A DNA stretch of 64,000 nt from Acidaminococcus sp. (GTDB taxonomy: Bacteria; Bacillota; Negativicutes; Acidaminococcales; Acidaminococcaceae): contig JAKVOM010000001.1 in the NCBI GenBank assembly GCA_022482815.1, positions 992,001 through 1,056,000 on the forward strand, written 5' to 3'. Shown here in pieces: positions 1-8,776 of this stretch (within the stretch, counting starts at the first letter, position 1; every line of letters starts with the position of its first letter). The notes below the pieces were generated by a model that was not told where the DNA came from, searched no databases, and saw only the letters and a program-made list of their open reading frames with translations. Both the position numbers and the translations under genes were made by a program.

Positions 1-241
1 AATCCTCCAGGAGTCTAAAAATCTTATTACCCTGGATGCGCTTGCACAAGTTAACTATGCTACCGTGCTGCTTCCGCGAAAACAGCTGTCAGCCGAGCTG
101 AAACGACGTGCTTATTTTTTTATTGATCCTAAGTACGCTGCCTATTATCCGCTATATGTGTCGGTAGCTAAAGGTGCTTATCGCTCATCAATGACTGAAA
201 AATTACTGGCTTTTCTCCGCAGCTTGATTTATACGTTTTAA
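1..241 (+). CDS. LysR-type transcriptional regulator, C-terminal end (partial)
   Basis: An open frame entering from the left edge (codons from base 2) gives the last 79 residues of a protein ending at TAA 239-241. The pattern is that of the end of a LysR substrate-binding domain: a short hydrophobic strand (ATVLLP), a stretch resembling PLYVSVAKGAYRS, and a final helix (LLAFLRSL). LysR regulators are homotetrameric activators that respond to a small ligand. The next gene in the same direction is a carboxylate-type permease, so this could be its regulator, although such regulators are more often divergent. The N-terminal DNA-binding domain is outside the window, so the family call rests on the C-terminus only. 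Confidence 0.55.
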   Translation, partial: ILQESKNLITLDALAQVNYATVLLPRKQLSAELKRRAYFFIDPKYAAYYPLYVSVAKGAYRSSMTEKLLAFLRSLIYTF

Positions 242-380
242 ATAGGTGAGACCGTAAAAAATAAAAAGATGTCTTGGCATTTAGCCTCACGTGCGTTGAC
301 ATAATGAACTTTGCGGATGATGAAAGGCAAAAAAGGGACTGCGAAAGAATGAATTTTCATTTTTCGCAGCCTCTTTTTTA
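241..380 (+). repeat. Truncated copy (R4) of the dispersed 3'-region repeat
   Basis: Bases 241-300 resemble the left end of the repeats at 10268, 13279 and 21138 (GACCGTAAAAAATAAAAAG, then GGCATTTAGCCTC). The copy then jumps to a terminator hairpin equivalent to their right end. The central long hairpin is missing, so this looks like an internal-deletion derivative. Confidence 0.5.
333..378 (+). terminator. Intrinsic terminator after the LysR gene
   Basis: A stem of AGGGACTGCGAAA with TTTCGCAGCCTCTTT around a short AT-rich loop is followed by a T run. It lies about 90 bases after the stop of the partial regulator. Confidence 0.75.
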
Positions 381-762
381 TTTCCGCTAACTGATGATGT
401 TCGTTTAAATTATATAAAAATCCATATGCCCCTATATAGATTCTGTATTTTTCAACGAAGTATTTATGGTGATACTGTTTAATAAACAAAAATTAAATGG
501 CGGATTAGAGGGGGGATGACAATGAAGATAAATAAAAAGAATATTAAAACAAGTAAGAGTCGAATTATACTGAAATGCGGTAAGTAACTTTTTACTAGAG
601 AAGGATTTGAAGCATCTGTCTGCTGCATGTTGCTTCTGGGATATGCCGCGGCGGGGACCGGTTCGGAAGAAGTTGTTGGGTTACCTGCAGTAAATCAGAC
701 AGTATGCCGCGCTGTTACGTATCGTAAGGATAGCGTAATGATGTTATTCGTGAGGTAGAAAA
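381..762. other. Intergenic stretch with a possible 21-codon ORF and gene-like debris
   Basis: ATG 522 to TAA 587 encodes 21 Lys-rich residues behind a strong GAGGGGGG ribosome site. From 588 to 757 the DNA becomes G+C-rich and one frame reads without stops for about 50 codons (containing GYAAAGTGSEEVVGLPAV) to TAG 756-758, just before the permease start. It has no start signal of its own. It looks like a decayed gene fragment or an extended leader. I do not recognise it. Confidence 0.25.
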
Positions 763-2067
763 ATGATTAACATAATTATCGTCATCAGTATTGTCATCGC
801 TATTGTTTTAGGCTTTAAAACAAAATATAACATTGGCTTCTTCGCCATGACGTTTGCCTATTTTATTGGCTGTTTTGGCTTGGGAATGAAGCCAAAAGCC
901 ATTATTGCGCTTTGGCCTATCAGTACGTTCTTTGTCATTTTTTCCGTCGGTTTATTTTATAATTTTGCCGTTGTTAACGGCACGATGGAGAAAATTGCCG
1001 GCTACGCATTGTACGCGACTCGCAAATTCCCTGATTTCTTGCCGCTGATCATTTACTTAGCCAGTGTTTTTGTTGCTGCTTTAGGTGCCGGCTTCTTTAC
1101 TGTTATGGCTGTTTTTTGTCCTATGACGCTGATTCTCTGCGAAAAAGCACACCAGAATAAGTTGATAGGGGCTTCAGCCGTTAACTGGGGAGCCTTGTCC
1201 GGAGCCAATCTTATGACGAGCGGATCTGGTGTTGTCTTTCAGGGGCTCATTAAAGATGCCGGCTACGAAGAACAGGCTTTTGTCATGGGGATTCCTCTTT
1301 TCGTGGTCACGGTTGTCTACCCTATCGTTGTTTTGTTAATTTATATTCTTGGTAAACGCTTGTTAGGAAAAGGCGTGCGGGGAAGTTTGGAAGTGCCTCG
1401 TCCCCAGCCGTTTGACGCAACGCAGAAAAAGACACTGATGCTGATGGCACTTACCATTGTATTAGTTCTGATTTTCCCAATTATGCATATCATAATGCCT
1501 GGTAATGCTGTTATTTCACGAGTCAATGCCAGCATAGATATTGGTCTGGTCTGCATTGTTATGTCGGTTGTTGCGTTGTTTATGCATCTGGGTTCCCAGA
1601 AAGCCGTTGTAGATAAAGTGCCCTGGAATACCATCATCATGATTTGTGGTGTCGGGATGCTGATTAAAGTGGCAGTTAAGGCTGGTCTGATTGATATTAT
1701 TGGTGCCTGGATCGGTGGAAATATTCCTATTTTCTGGCTGCCTGTGGCCTTTGCGTTTATCGGTGCCGTGATGTCCTTCTTCAGCAGTACGCTGAGCGTG
1801 GTAGCCCCGGCCCTGTATCCGGTGGTAGGTGCTATGTGTGCGGCGAATCCGGCTCTCAATCCTGCTGTTCTTTTTGCAGCTGTTGTCTGCGGAGCACAGT
1901 CTTCCAATATTTCCCCATTTTCGTCCGGAGGTTCGCTTATTCAGGGCTCTTGCCAGAACGATGAAGAACGTGACTGGCTTTTCCCACGACAGATATTTAT
2001 CGGTGTTCCTATAAGTGTTGGATCAGCTTGTATTGCTACCCTTATTATGAGCTTGATATTAAAATAA
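763..2067 (+). CDS. SLC13/MatC-type dicarboxylate permease
   Basis: The 434-residue, almost entirely hydrophobic protein has about 11-12 predicted membrane segments. The pattern is that of the ion-transporter superfamily: two halves (about 1-200 and 230-434) joined by a polar cytoplasmic loop around residues 205-225. Each half carries a Ser/Gly/Asn-rich re-entrant motif, SGANLMTSGSG near 150 and SSNISPFSSGG near 385. Members of the MatC/SLC13 group carry malonate, C4-dicarboxylates or related anions, usually with Na+ or H+. The substrate cannot be read from sequence. GAGGTAG lies six bases before ATG 763. The gene stands alone between the LysR fragment and a terminator at 2167. Confidence 0.75.
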   Translation: MINIIIVISIVIAIVLGFKTKYNIGFFAMTFAYFIGCFGLGMKPKAIIALWPISTFFVIFSVGLFYNFAVVNGTMEKIAGYALYATRKFPDFLPLIIYLASVFVAALGAGFFTVMAVFCPMTLILCEKAHQNKLIGASAVNWGALSGANLMTSGSGVVFQGLIKDAGYEEQAFVMGIPLFVVTVVYPIVVLLIYILGKRLLGKGVRGSLEVPRPQPFDATQKKTLMLMALTIVLVLIFPIMHIIMPGNAVISRVNASIDIGLVCIVMSVVALFMHLGSQKAVVDKVPWNTIIMICGVGMLIKVAVKAGLIDIIGAWIGGNIPIFWLPVAFAFIGAVMSFFSSTLSVVAPALYPVVGAMCAANPALNPAVLFAAVVCGAQSSNISPFSSGGSLIQGSCQNDEERDWLFPRQIFIGVPISVGSACIATLIMSLILK

Positions 2068-2166
2068 TGAGCTGATTTTCATAACACATAAAAAGGTTTT
2101 AAATAATTCTATGATTTTCTATTGTAGGACTATTAGCGCCCCTCTATAAACCCTTATGTGGTTATA

Positions 2167-2208
2167 AAGAAGACTCGAAGAGACTATAATTGCTTCGAGT
2201 CTTCTTTT
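2167..2208 (+). terminator. Intrinsic terminator after the SLC13 permease
   Basis: AAGAAGACTCGAAG and CTTCGAGTCTTCTTTT form a 13-bp stem with a 12-base loop and a T tract. This is about 100 bases after the permease stop and before the IS200-type element. Confidence 0.8.
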
Positions 2209-2214
2209 ATTTTT

Positions 2215-2947
2215 TGGCTTTAGCTGGTCGAGCTCCGCGACTGAATAAGGCGCGAGCGAAACAAACAACCACCCGCTATGCGGGTGCGCGTCGATTGTTA
2301 TACAAAAAAATCACCCTTTCAAGGTATAATACAGCTGCTCAGACCGTATTGTCCTATAGAAAGGATGATTTTTATGGCAATGATGGCTAATAGCCTTGCC
2401 CACACCAGATGGATTTGCAGATACCATATAGTGTTCTGCCCAAAGTATAGAAGAAAAATTGTTTATAATCAATATCGAGAAAGCTTGAGAGACATTATCC
2501 GAGTACTTTGTAAATACAAAGGAGTCGAAATTATAGAGGGACACCTCATGCCCGATCACGTACACCTGCTGGTATCGATACCACCGAAACTAAGCGTAGC
2601 ACAGTTTATGGGATATCTGAAAGGGAAAAGTGCTCTGATGATGTTTGATAAACACGCAAATTTGAAATACAAATTTGGGAACAGACACTTTTGGGCCGAA
2701 GGCTACTACGTAAGTACAGTAGGAGTCAATGAGGCCACAATAGCAAAATATATCCGAGAGCAGGAAAAACGAGATATAGCAATGGATAAATTAAGCGTAA
2801 AGGAATACGAAGACCCCTTCAGGGGTCCAGGCAAGTAATACAAACACCCTTTTAAGGGTAGCTACGAGTCAAGGGCAATACGGCTTGAGCCAAGCCAGCG
2901 CCTTGAGACGCAGCCGGTAACAGGGGCTTATAGCCCCAGAGCAAACC
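2215..2947 (+). mobile_element. IS200/IS605-family element (tnpA only)
   Basis: The element holds a single Y1-HUH transposase gene flanked by subterminal hairpins rather than inverted repeats, as in IS200. On the left is CCCGC-tat-GCGGG near 2272. On the right, hairpins at 2813-2828 and 2846-2862 are followed by a G+C-rich imperfect foldback at 2880-2940. Exact ends cannot be fixed by eye. The right end runs directly into the IS1182 terminal repeat at 2948, so it may have been clipped by that insertion. Confidence 0.6.
2374..2838 (+). CDS. tnpA: IS200-type transposase TnpA (Y1 HUH)
   Basis: This 154-residue protein is the normal size for IS200 TnpA (about 150). The HUH metal motif is His62-Val-His64 within PDHVHLL, and the catalytic tyrosine is probably Tyr126 in AKYIREQ near the C-terminus. 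TnpA dimers cut and rejoin single-stranded transposon ends by a 5'-phosphotyrosine link. I place the start at ATG 2374, preceded by AAGGATG. A longer in-frame reading begins at 2278 but would cross the left-end hairpin. All key residues are present, so it may be active. There is no accompanying tnpB. Confidence 0.85.
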   Translation: MAMMANSLAHTRWICRYHIVFCPKYRRKIVYNQYRESLRDIIRVLCKYKGVEIIEGHLMPDHVHLLVSIPPKLSVAQFMGYLKGKSALMMFDKHANLKYKFGNRHFWAEGYYVSTVGVNEATIAKYIREQEKRDIAMDKLSVKEYEDPFRGPGK

Positions 2948-3040
2948 GGGGCTGTCGCAAGTGACCGATTTTTAATCCCTGAAATAACTTGCTAAAGACC
3001 CCAAATTGCCTTACTTTTTAGTTGAATATGTTTTGAGATG

Positions 3041-3098
3041 AAAAAAGGGCGCACGAAATTAAGCAACTCTAAGTTGCTTTTTTTCGTGCGCTCTTTTT
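3041..3098 (-). terminator. IS1182 transposase terminator (copy 1)
   Basis: A long foldback (GCGCACGAAA with TTTCGTGCGC, plus an inner AGCAACT / AGTTGCT) ends in T-rich sequence in the minus direction, just after the transposase stop. Copy 2 has the equivalent at about 12230-12288. Confidence 0.7.
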
Positions 3099-3105
3099 GT
3101 ATCTT

Positions 3106-4734
3106 TTAGGCCTCTTTTTTCAGCGGATATAAGTGCAAATCCTCTTTGCCGTCTTGAACTTTGTGATGGACCTTCAGGACATTCCGTGCCATGGCACATA
3201 TTCCCACTGTTACCAGGGCATTTCCTTTGCCTCGGGTTTCTAGTCTTCTGACGTTTAATGAATCCTTGAGATCCGCAAAGGCTCCTTCTGCCTGTATACT
3301 GCGGTTCATCCTCAGTTCCTTACCATATTCGGAAGTAATGTTCTTCAGGGATTCTGCCCTCAATGCAGCAAAATTCTTCGAGACCACTAATTTCTTGTTT
3401 CTTTTCTCCATGGGTGTCCTGCAATTGTTCCCATGGATGCACTGTTCCTTGTAGGGACAACCGCTGCAGTCCTTACATTCGTAATATGTTTTCTCTGACA
3501 CATATCCTGACCGGTTCTTTACCTGGGTTACTTTACTGACTTTCAGCAGTCTCCTACCTTTACAGATATACATGTCTTGATCAGGCAAATATGTCATGTT
3601 TTCTGCTTTGCCGATGTCGTTCTTATACTTTTTCCTCTTGCTTCTTTCATAATTGTTAGGCTTGATATATGAAGTATACTGATTCTTCTTCAGCCAGACC
3701 AAGTTCTCTTCGCTTTCATAGCCTGCATCGGCTACAATGTTTGCAAATTTCTGACCGAAGTGGGCTTCAAATCCTTCAAGAAAAGGAATGAGTGTCCGCA
3801 TATCTGTTGGATGTGCACTCACATCTGCAAACAAGGTAAAACCGGAATTGTTGGCATATTGGACATTGTATCCCGGCTTTAAGGCGCCATTAAGCATGGC
3901 GTCTTCTTTCATCCTCATAAAGGTAGCATCCGGGTCTGTTTTGGCAAAGCTGTTCCGTTCCCCACAGATGTGAAGCTGCTTCGTATACACCTTAAGCCGT
4001 TTGAGATAGTTAGCTAAAATCTCATAGTACTTCTGTAGAATGGTCTTTCTTTTCCCACATCCGTGAACAAACTCGATCCCTTCAGCCCGCTTTATGACAA
4101 GCAGTTTTTTTAGGAGCTTCTTTAAATGACGGATGTGGAAAGTGTTTCCGTAACAGACCTTGATTCCGAAACGTTCCTCGATTTCGGGAACCAGTTGCTC
4201 CAGTTTCTCTATGAGTTTGTTCTGGCTGCCTAAGACTCTGTTTTTCCAAACAAATTTGTATTTGTTTGCCACAGATTCAATTTTTGTCCCATCGATGAAC
4301 AGGCTATCCAGCGTGATGAAACCGCGAGCCAGCAGCCATTTATCCATCTGAATCATGAGCTCCTTGATACATGGTTTTAGATGGAGGGAACAAAATCTTG
4401 CAATGGTTGCATTATCCGGAGCTTTTTTCCCATCTAAGAGGAACATGAAATGAGTGTCTCTTTTACAGGATTGCTCTATCTTACGCGAACCACGAATTCC
4501 TTCCATACATGCATAAATGACGATCTCCAGCAGCTGAATTGGTGACGTTAATTTATTCTCGACATGAGAATACGTGTCATACAATGCCTTTACATCCATC
4601 CCTTCTACCATGGCACGCACCAAGCGAACAGGATCGTCATTAGGGATTTGTACTTCAAAATTTAGAGGAAGAAAAAGTTGATAAGAACTGCCAATTTTTG
4701 TATAATCCTTTTGTGTAGGTTTGTTTTTTGGCAT
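3106..4734 (-). CDS. IS1182-family DDE transposase (copy 1)
   Basis: This is a 542-residue transposase with an N-terminal IS1182-type domain (about 15-110) that contains PDNATIARFCSLHL. A DDE core follows, with likely catalytic residues Asp148 (FIDGTK), Asp336 (VADAGYES) and Glu483 (QAEGAFADLK). A Cys cluster at about 420-438 (YECKDCSGCPYKEQC) interrupts the region between the second Asp and the Glu and probably binds zinc, as in this family. It differs from copy 2 at only two residues (Pro2/Gln2, Glu125/Lys125). A G+C-rich hairpin just upstream (4749-4786) would block read-through translation from outside the element. The frame is intact, so it may be active. Confidence 0.9.
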   Translation of the reverse strand: MPKNKPTQKDYTKIGSSYQLFLPLNFEVQIPNDDPVRLVRAMVEGMDVKALYDTYSHVENKLTSPIQLLEIVIYACMEGIRGSRKIEQSCKRDTHFMFLLDGKKAPDNATIARFCSLHLKPCIKELMIQMDKWLLARGFITLDSLFIDGTKIESVANKYKFVWKNRVLGSQNKLIEKLEQLVPEIEERFGIKVCYGNTFHIRHLKKLLKKLLVIKRAEGIEFVHGCGKRKTILQKYYEILANYLKRLKVYTKQLHICGERNSFAKTDPDATFMRMKEDAMLNGALKPGYNVQYANNSGFTLFADVSAHPTDMRTLIPFLEGFEAHFGQKFANIVADAGYESEENLVWLKKNQYTSYIKPNNYERSKRKKYKNDIGKAENMTYLPDQDMYICKGRRLLKVSKVTQVKNRSGYVSEKTYYECKDCSGCPYKEQCIHGNNCRTPMEKRNKKLVVSKNFAALRAESLKNITSEYGKELRMNRSIQAEGAFADLKDSLNVRRLETRGKGNALVTVGICAMARNVLKVHHKVQDGKEDLHLYPLKKEA

Positions 4735-4836
4735 ATTTAAATTCTACACCAAGGCGCGGTCTCATTCAATGAGGCCGCGCCTTGCTTTTACCTTGTTTTT
4801 GATACAAAAGGGGCCGTCGCAAAATGCGACAGCCCC

Positions 4837-5027
4837 GGTGCTGATTTTTCCATCTTACTTTTTAAAAGAGATTAGATTAATTTCCGGATTTCTTCTGTTT
4901 CAATCTGTAAACTGAAATAGGGTAAAATACCTCATATATATTTTTTCCTTGGAACAAATTGGGGGAATGTATTGTTAAAGGAATAAGCGCGTCACAAAGT
5001 TGTTTTACGTGTCTTTTTTCATAATGC
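4837..5027. other. Intergenic spacer between IS1182 copy 1 and the NSS symporter
   Basis: This A+T-rich DNA has no ORF with a ribosome site and no clear repeat. I see nothing functional apart from the terminator that starts at its right side. Confidence 0.4.
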
Positions 5028-5082
5028 ATAAAAAAGCGGAATCTCCCATATCGCTCAGGCTGGAGAGGTTCCGCTTTTTTGT
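5028..5082 (-). terminator. Intrinsic terminator of the NSS symporter
   Basis: AAAAAAGCGGAATCTC pairs with GAGAGGTTCCGCTTTTTT. Read on the minus strand it follows the symporter stop by about ten bases. A runs on one side and T runs on the other make it bidirectional. Confidence 0.8.
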
Positions 5083-5092
5083 GCAGATATTT

Positions 5093-6574
5093 TTATTTTT
5101 TGCTCTTAACTGTCCCCATGCTTCCGTAAAGGATATACAACAGGAAGCAGGCAGCGATGCAGAACCATTTGATGAGAGCACCGGTGCCCTGCTTCACAAA
5201 CATGTCGTAGTAGCCCTTCAGGTAGATTGTCAGGATAAAGAGCGGAAGGATATACATTAAGTAGTTCTTAACGCCGGCAGGCATCTTGGTACCAAGACCG
5301 TCATTAGCCTCGGCCAGGAAGTTTTCCCAGGTCCAGCCGTTTTTCTTTGTACAGAACAGAACAAAGACAAGACTGCCTAATGGCAGCAGGTTATTGGAAA
5401 CGATGAAATCTTCCAAATCGAGGATGCCCGTACCGGGACCCAGTGGCTGGAAGCCGGACCAGATATTAAAACCAAGGACACAAGGGACACTCAGGATTAC
5501 TACAAGAATGCCGTTAATCATAACGCTCTCTTTGCGCTGCCAGCCGAAGAGGTTCATCCCAAAGGCGATGAGGTTTTCAAAGACGGCAATGACCGTCGAC
5601 AAAGCGGCAAAGGAAAGAAAAACAAAGAACAACATACCCCAAATCTGACCGCCCGGCATTTGAGCAAACAAGTTTGGAATGGTCAGGAAGATGAGGCTCG
5701 GACCGGCATCCGGTTTGATGCCATAGGCAAAGCAGGCCGGGATGATGATGAAGCCGGCCATCAGCGCTACAAATGTATCAAGCGCTGTGATGGTGACAGC
5801 TTCGCCGAGCAAGCTGCGGCCGCGGGGCAGGTAGGCACCAAAAATCAGCATAGCGCCGATACCGATGGACAACGTAAAGAATGCCTGGCTCATGGCGGCA
5901 AAAATTACGTTGCCCCAGCCAATTTTGTTAATCGCATCAAAATTGGGTACCAGGTAAAATTCGATTCCTTTTTCTGCGCCTTCCAGGAAAACGGAATGGA
6001 TGGCCAAAGCAACCATTAAAAGCAGCAGGGCGACCATCATGACCTTCGTAATGCGTTCAACGCCATTTTGAATCCCGAAATAGCAAACCAAAAAACCGAT
6101 GACGCAGGCAAGTACCATCCAGAACATCATTGTAGAGGCACTGCCCAGCATGGCTCCGAATGCGGCTCCGATGACTTTTGGAGTAGCTCCGATAAAGGCA
6201 CCTCTGAAATGAAGATAGCAATAGTAGAGCATCCAGCCTGTTACGGTCGTATAGTACATCATCAGCATGTAACAGCCGATGATACTGATCCACTTAAATT
6301 TGTGCCAGCGTGTGCCGGGCGGTTCCAGTACGTCAAAACTCTTGGCGGCACTGCGGCGGCTGCCGCGGCCGATGGCAAATTCACAGACCATGACGGGAAT
6401 GCCCATAATAAGAAGAAATATCAAATAGATCAGGATAAAGGCAGCTCCGCCAAACTGACCGCACAGGTAAGGAAATTTCCAAACATTGCCAATACCGATA
6501 GCACATCCTGCCGATACCAGAATAAACCCGAGCCGGGTCGCAAAAGAGTCCATAGGATTATCTTGTCCTGCCAT
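5093..6574 (-). CDS. Neurotransmitter:sodium symporter family (SNF/NSS) transporter
   Basis: The 493-residue polytopic protein has about 11-12 membrane segments. The LeuT-fold first helix is clear: AIGIGNVWKFPYL at about residues 19-32, the unwound Na+/substrate-binding motif. GGAAFILIYLIFLL follows. Bacterial NSS proteins import amino acids (Trp, Tyr, Leu, Met and others) with Na+. The substrate here cannot be named. GAGGTG sits eight bases before ATG. The gene is followed by its own terminator, and the next gene upstream on the same strand (6622-7032) may be co-transcribed, with a 47-base gap. The gene lies inside the segment bracketed by the two inverted IS1182 copies. Confidence 0.85.
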   Translation of the reverse strand: MAGQDNPMDSFATRLGFILVSAGCAIGIGNVWKFPYLCGQFGGAAFILIYLIFLLIMGIPVMVCEFAIGRGSRRSAAKSFDVLEPPGTRWHKFKWISIIGCYMLMMYYTTVTGWMLYYCYLHFRGAFIGATPKVIGAAFGAMLGSASTMMFWMVLACVIGFLVCYFGIQNGVERITKVMMVALLLLMVALAIHSVFLEGAEKGIEFYLVPNFDAINKIGWGNVIFAAMSQAFFTLSIGIGAMLIFGAYLPRGRSLLGEAVTITALDTFVALMAGFIIIPACFAYGIKPDAGPSLIFLTIPNLFAQMPGGQIWGMLFFVFLSFAALSTVIAVFENLIAFGMNLFGWQRKESVMINGILVVILSVPCVLGFNIWSGFQPLGPGTGILDLEDFIVSNNLLPLGSLVFVLFCTKKNGWTWENFLAEANDGLGTKMPAGVKNYLMYILPLFILTIYLKGYYDMFVKQGTGALIKWFCIAACFLLYILYGSMGTVKSKK

Positions 6575-6621
6575 AAATACACCTCATTTTAGTCGTTTTG
6601 TTTTATTTTGTGCCGAAGTGC

Positions 6622-7032
6622 TCAGCGTGGCTTATTCGGCGTGATGGGAGTTGGCTGCATTGCTTTTATATTAGAATGGGGCTGCCCGGGAGCCGGTGCA
6701 GAGACATTCCCTTTATTGCTGTGGGGAATTGATCCGGAAGGAAGCTGAGAACCACTTTGGCTTTTAGCAGCAGGAACCTGCGGTTGGGAAGATTTGAACC
6801 TTTTTTTGAATTCCTGAAGTGCACGGTTCTTATCTGCCTGATTCAGCTTTACCTCCTGTTCAAGACGCGCTTTTTCTGCCCGATAGCGTCTGACATAACG
6901 TGTCCAGACGAAAAGACCGCCTGCCAGAATAGCAATCAAAAACATCGCAATCAACTTCGTTGTTCTGTTGTCATGGGGCTTGGTCCCGCCATTATTTTTG
7001 TTTTTATTATATTCATTCCACGGAAATACCAT
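6622..7032 (-). CDS. Small single-pass membrane protein, unknown function
   Basis: I do not recognise this 136-residue protein. It has a polar, Asn/Lys-rich start (1-25), one membrane segment at about 27-43, then a charged stretch (44-80, Arg/Lys/Glu-rich, probably helical). The tail is Pro/Ser/Gln-rich and low in complexity to the end. The basic residues after the membrane segment would place the tail in the cytoplasm by the positive-inside rule. AAGGAGAG precedes the ATG by eight bases. It lies upstream of the NSS symporter on the same strand, so it may be the first gene of a two-gene unit. The layout recalls small envelope or division accessory proteins, but there is no motif to support a function. 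Confidence 0.6.
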   Translation of the reverse strand: MVFPWNEYNKNKNNGGTKPHDNRTTKLIAMFLIAILAGGLFVWTRYVRRYRAEKARLEQEVKLNQADKNRALQEFKKRFKSSQPQVPAAKSQSGSQLPSGSIPHSNKGNVSAPAPGQPHSNIKAMQPTPITPNKPR

Positions 7033-7218
7033 ATCGATCTCTCCTTACAAGATTGATATATCCTTATTTTACTATTTATGTCTTTAAATAGAAATAGGAT
7101 GTTACAAAAAAGTCTGTTAATATTCAATAAAATAAGAAAAATGGGTTCTTCTTTTTCTGCTTATCAGGGAATCATTATGGTATAATCATGCTAATTCAGA
7201 AAGTAAAAGGATGGGAGT

Positions 7219-8616
7219 ATGATGCGGAAACTCGATTATGGAAGCGGGAGTGTCGGAAAAAATATCCTGTATTCGGCAATTCCTCTAACGATTGCCCAGC
7301 TCCTTTTGATTTTTTATAATATCGTTGACCGCTTTTATATCGGCCGAATTCCGGGAAGCGGGACCCTGGCCCTGGGCGCTGTGGGAATTTGTTTTCCGGT
7401 CATCGTTTTGGTTACTGCCTTTACTAATTTATTCGGAATCGGCGGTGCACCGCTGTTTTCTATCGCTTTAGGGCAGAAGAATCCGAAGAAGGCGCAGGAA
7501 ATTGTCAATACGGCCTATCGATTGGAGTGCATTTCTGCTCTTTTGATTTTGCTTATCGGGGAAGCTGCAATGGTTCCGCTGCTCCATCTTTTCGGGGCCG
7601 GAAAAGAAGCAATGCCTTATGCAGTTCCGTACCTCAGGATTTACCTTTTGGGGACATTCTGTGTGATGATTTCCGGCGGTATGAATCCCTACATGACGGC
7701 ACAGGGATATCCCAGAGCCGGAATGATTGCAATCCTTATCGGGGCAATAGCTAATTTGATTCTGGACCCGATCTTTATTTTTGCATTTGGCATGGGTGTC
7801 AGCGGTGCTGCCTGGGCCACCGTGATTTCACAAACACTCTCCTGGTTTTATGTGAGGCGCTTTTTTGCTTCTTCCCTCTCGTCTTTCAAGTTATGGCTGC
7901 GTAAAAAAGACAGTGAAAAATATTTACCTCATGCACTTGATATCATGGGACTGGGTGTAGTGCCTTTTATTATGCAGGCGACTAACAGTCTGGTACAGGT
8001 TGTTGCCAATCATGCTTTGATGCAGTGGGGCGGAGCTCTTTTCATTTCGGCGATGACCATCATTTCTTCTGTCCGCCAGGTAATCGAGACGCCGGTTGCC
8101 ACCATTGCTCAGGGAGCGGCACCGCTGGTCAGCTACAATTACGGGGCACATGATGCTGCAAAGGTACGGCGGGGTATTCAGATTACTACCATTGTGGCCG
8201 TAGGATATGCCCTGACTGTCTGGATTTTGATAGCTTCTTTCCCGCACTTTTTTGCCCGCATCTTTACTTCGGATGAAGCGTTGATCGAGGAGACAGTACA
8301 CGCTATTCATTTGTACTTTTTTGCTTTTATTTTCCAGGCTTTTCAGGTTACGGGACAAAATATTTTTCGTGCTCTCAATAAGAGAAAGCAGGCTATCTTC
8401 TTCAGTTTGTTCCGTAAAGTGATCCTGGTGGTGCCGCTGACTCTGCTGTTGCCGAATTTCATGGGACTTGGAACCGACGGCGTATTTATAGCGGAACCGA
8501 TTTCCAATTTAATCGGCGGTACATTCAGCTATTCCACCATGGTCTGGATTGTCAGCCATGAATTAAAATCCTGGAAAGAAAAAACAGATTCATCTCAAAT
8601 GGCTGACGGCAGGTAG
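7219..8616 (+). CDS. MATE-family efflux transporter
   Basis: This is a 465-residue protein with about 12 membrane segments in two similar halves. The N-terminus (GSVGKNILYSAIPLTIAQ and VDRFYIGRI) and the repeat in the second half (QATNSLVQVVANHAL, then ETPVATIAQGAAPLVSYNYG) match the MATE pattern. MATE exporters of the DinF/NorM type expel cationic compounds or drugs in exchange for Na+ or H+. The substrate cannot be predicted. The start is ATG 7219 or 7222 behind GGATGGGAG. The gene stands alone with a terminator at 8645. It diverges from the small membrane protein gene at 7032. Confidence 0.85.
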   Translation: MMRKLDYGSGSVGKNILYSAIPLTIAQLLLIFYNIVDRFYIGRIPGSGTLALGAVGICFPVIVLVTAFTNLFGIGGAPLFSIALGQKNPKKAQEIVNTAYRLECISALLILLIGEAAMVPLLHLFGAGKEAMPYAVPYLRIYLLGTFCVMISGGMNPYMTAQGYPRAGMIAILIGAIANLILDPIFIFAFGMGVSGAAWATVISQTLSWFYVRRFFASSLSSFKLWLRKKDSEKYLPHALDIMGLGVVPFIMQATNSLVQVVANHALMQWGGALFISAMTIISSVRQVIETPVATIAQGAAPLVSYNYGAHDAAKVRRGIQITTIVAVGYALTVWILIASFPHFFARIFTSDEALIEETVHAIHLYFFAFIFQAFQVTGQNIFRALNKRKQAIFFSLFRKVILVVPLTLLLPNFMGLGTDGVFIAEPISNLIGGTFSYSTMVWIVSHELKSWKEKTDSSQMADGR

Positions 8617-8644
8617 ACAGACCTGGTCTGGTGTACGGACGGCG

Positions 8645-8695
8645 AAAAAAGGAGAGTGGAGAATGCAGGTGTGTTTCTCTGCTCCCCTTTTTTAT
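8645..8695 (+). terminator. Intrinsic terminator after the MATE gene
   Basis: AAAAAAGGAGAG(TGG)AGAA pairs with TTTCTCTGCTCCCCTTTTTT, with a T run, 28 bases after the stop codon. Confidence 0.75.
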
Positions 8696-8776
8696 AACCG
8701 GAGCTGATTCTGGATACTTTTTTTCCTTCGTGTTATAATTGCATTCTTGTAGGTAGGAAATTATGCAGCATGCATT

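Larger units (their letters stand above)
2948..4836 (-). mobile_element. IS1182-family insertion sequence, copy 1
   Basis: The 1889-bp element is bounded by perfect 12-bp inverted repeats, GGGGCTGTCGCA at 2948 and its complement ending at 4836. One transposase gene fills it. Compared with copy 2 (10504-12381) it carries 11 extra bases in the promoter-proximal end near 4780-4800 and a few substitutions, so the copies are recent duplicates. The flanks continue the inverted repeat by two bases (CC / GG). It lies hard against the right end of the IS200-type element. Confidence 0.85.

Noticed and set aside
238-489. 83-codon minus-strand frame
   Set aside because: It lies across the truncated repeat R4 and a terminator hairpin. 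Related frames appear in the other repeat copies only because the DNA is repeated.
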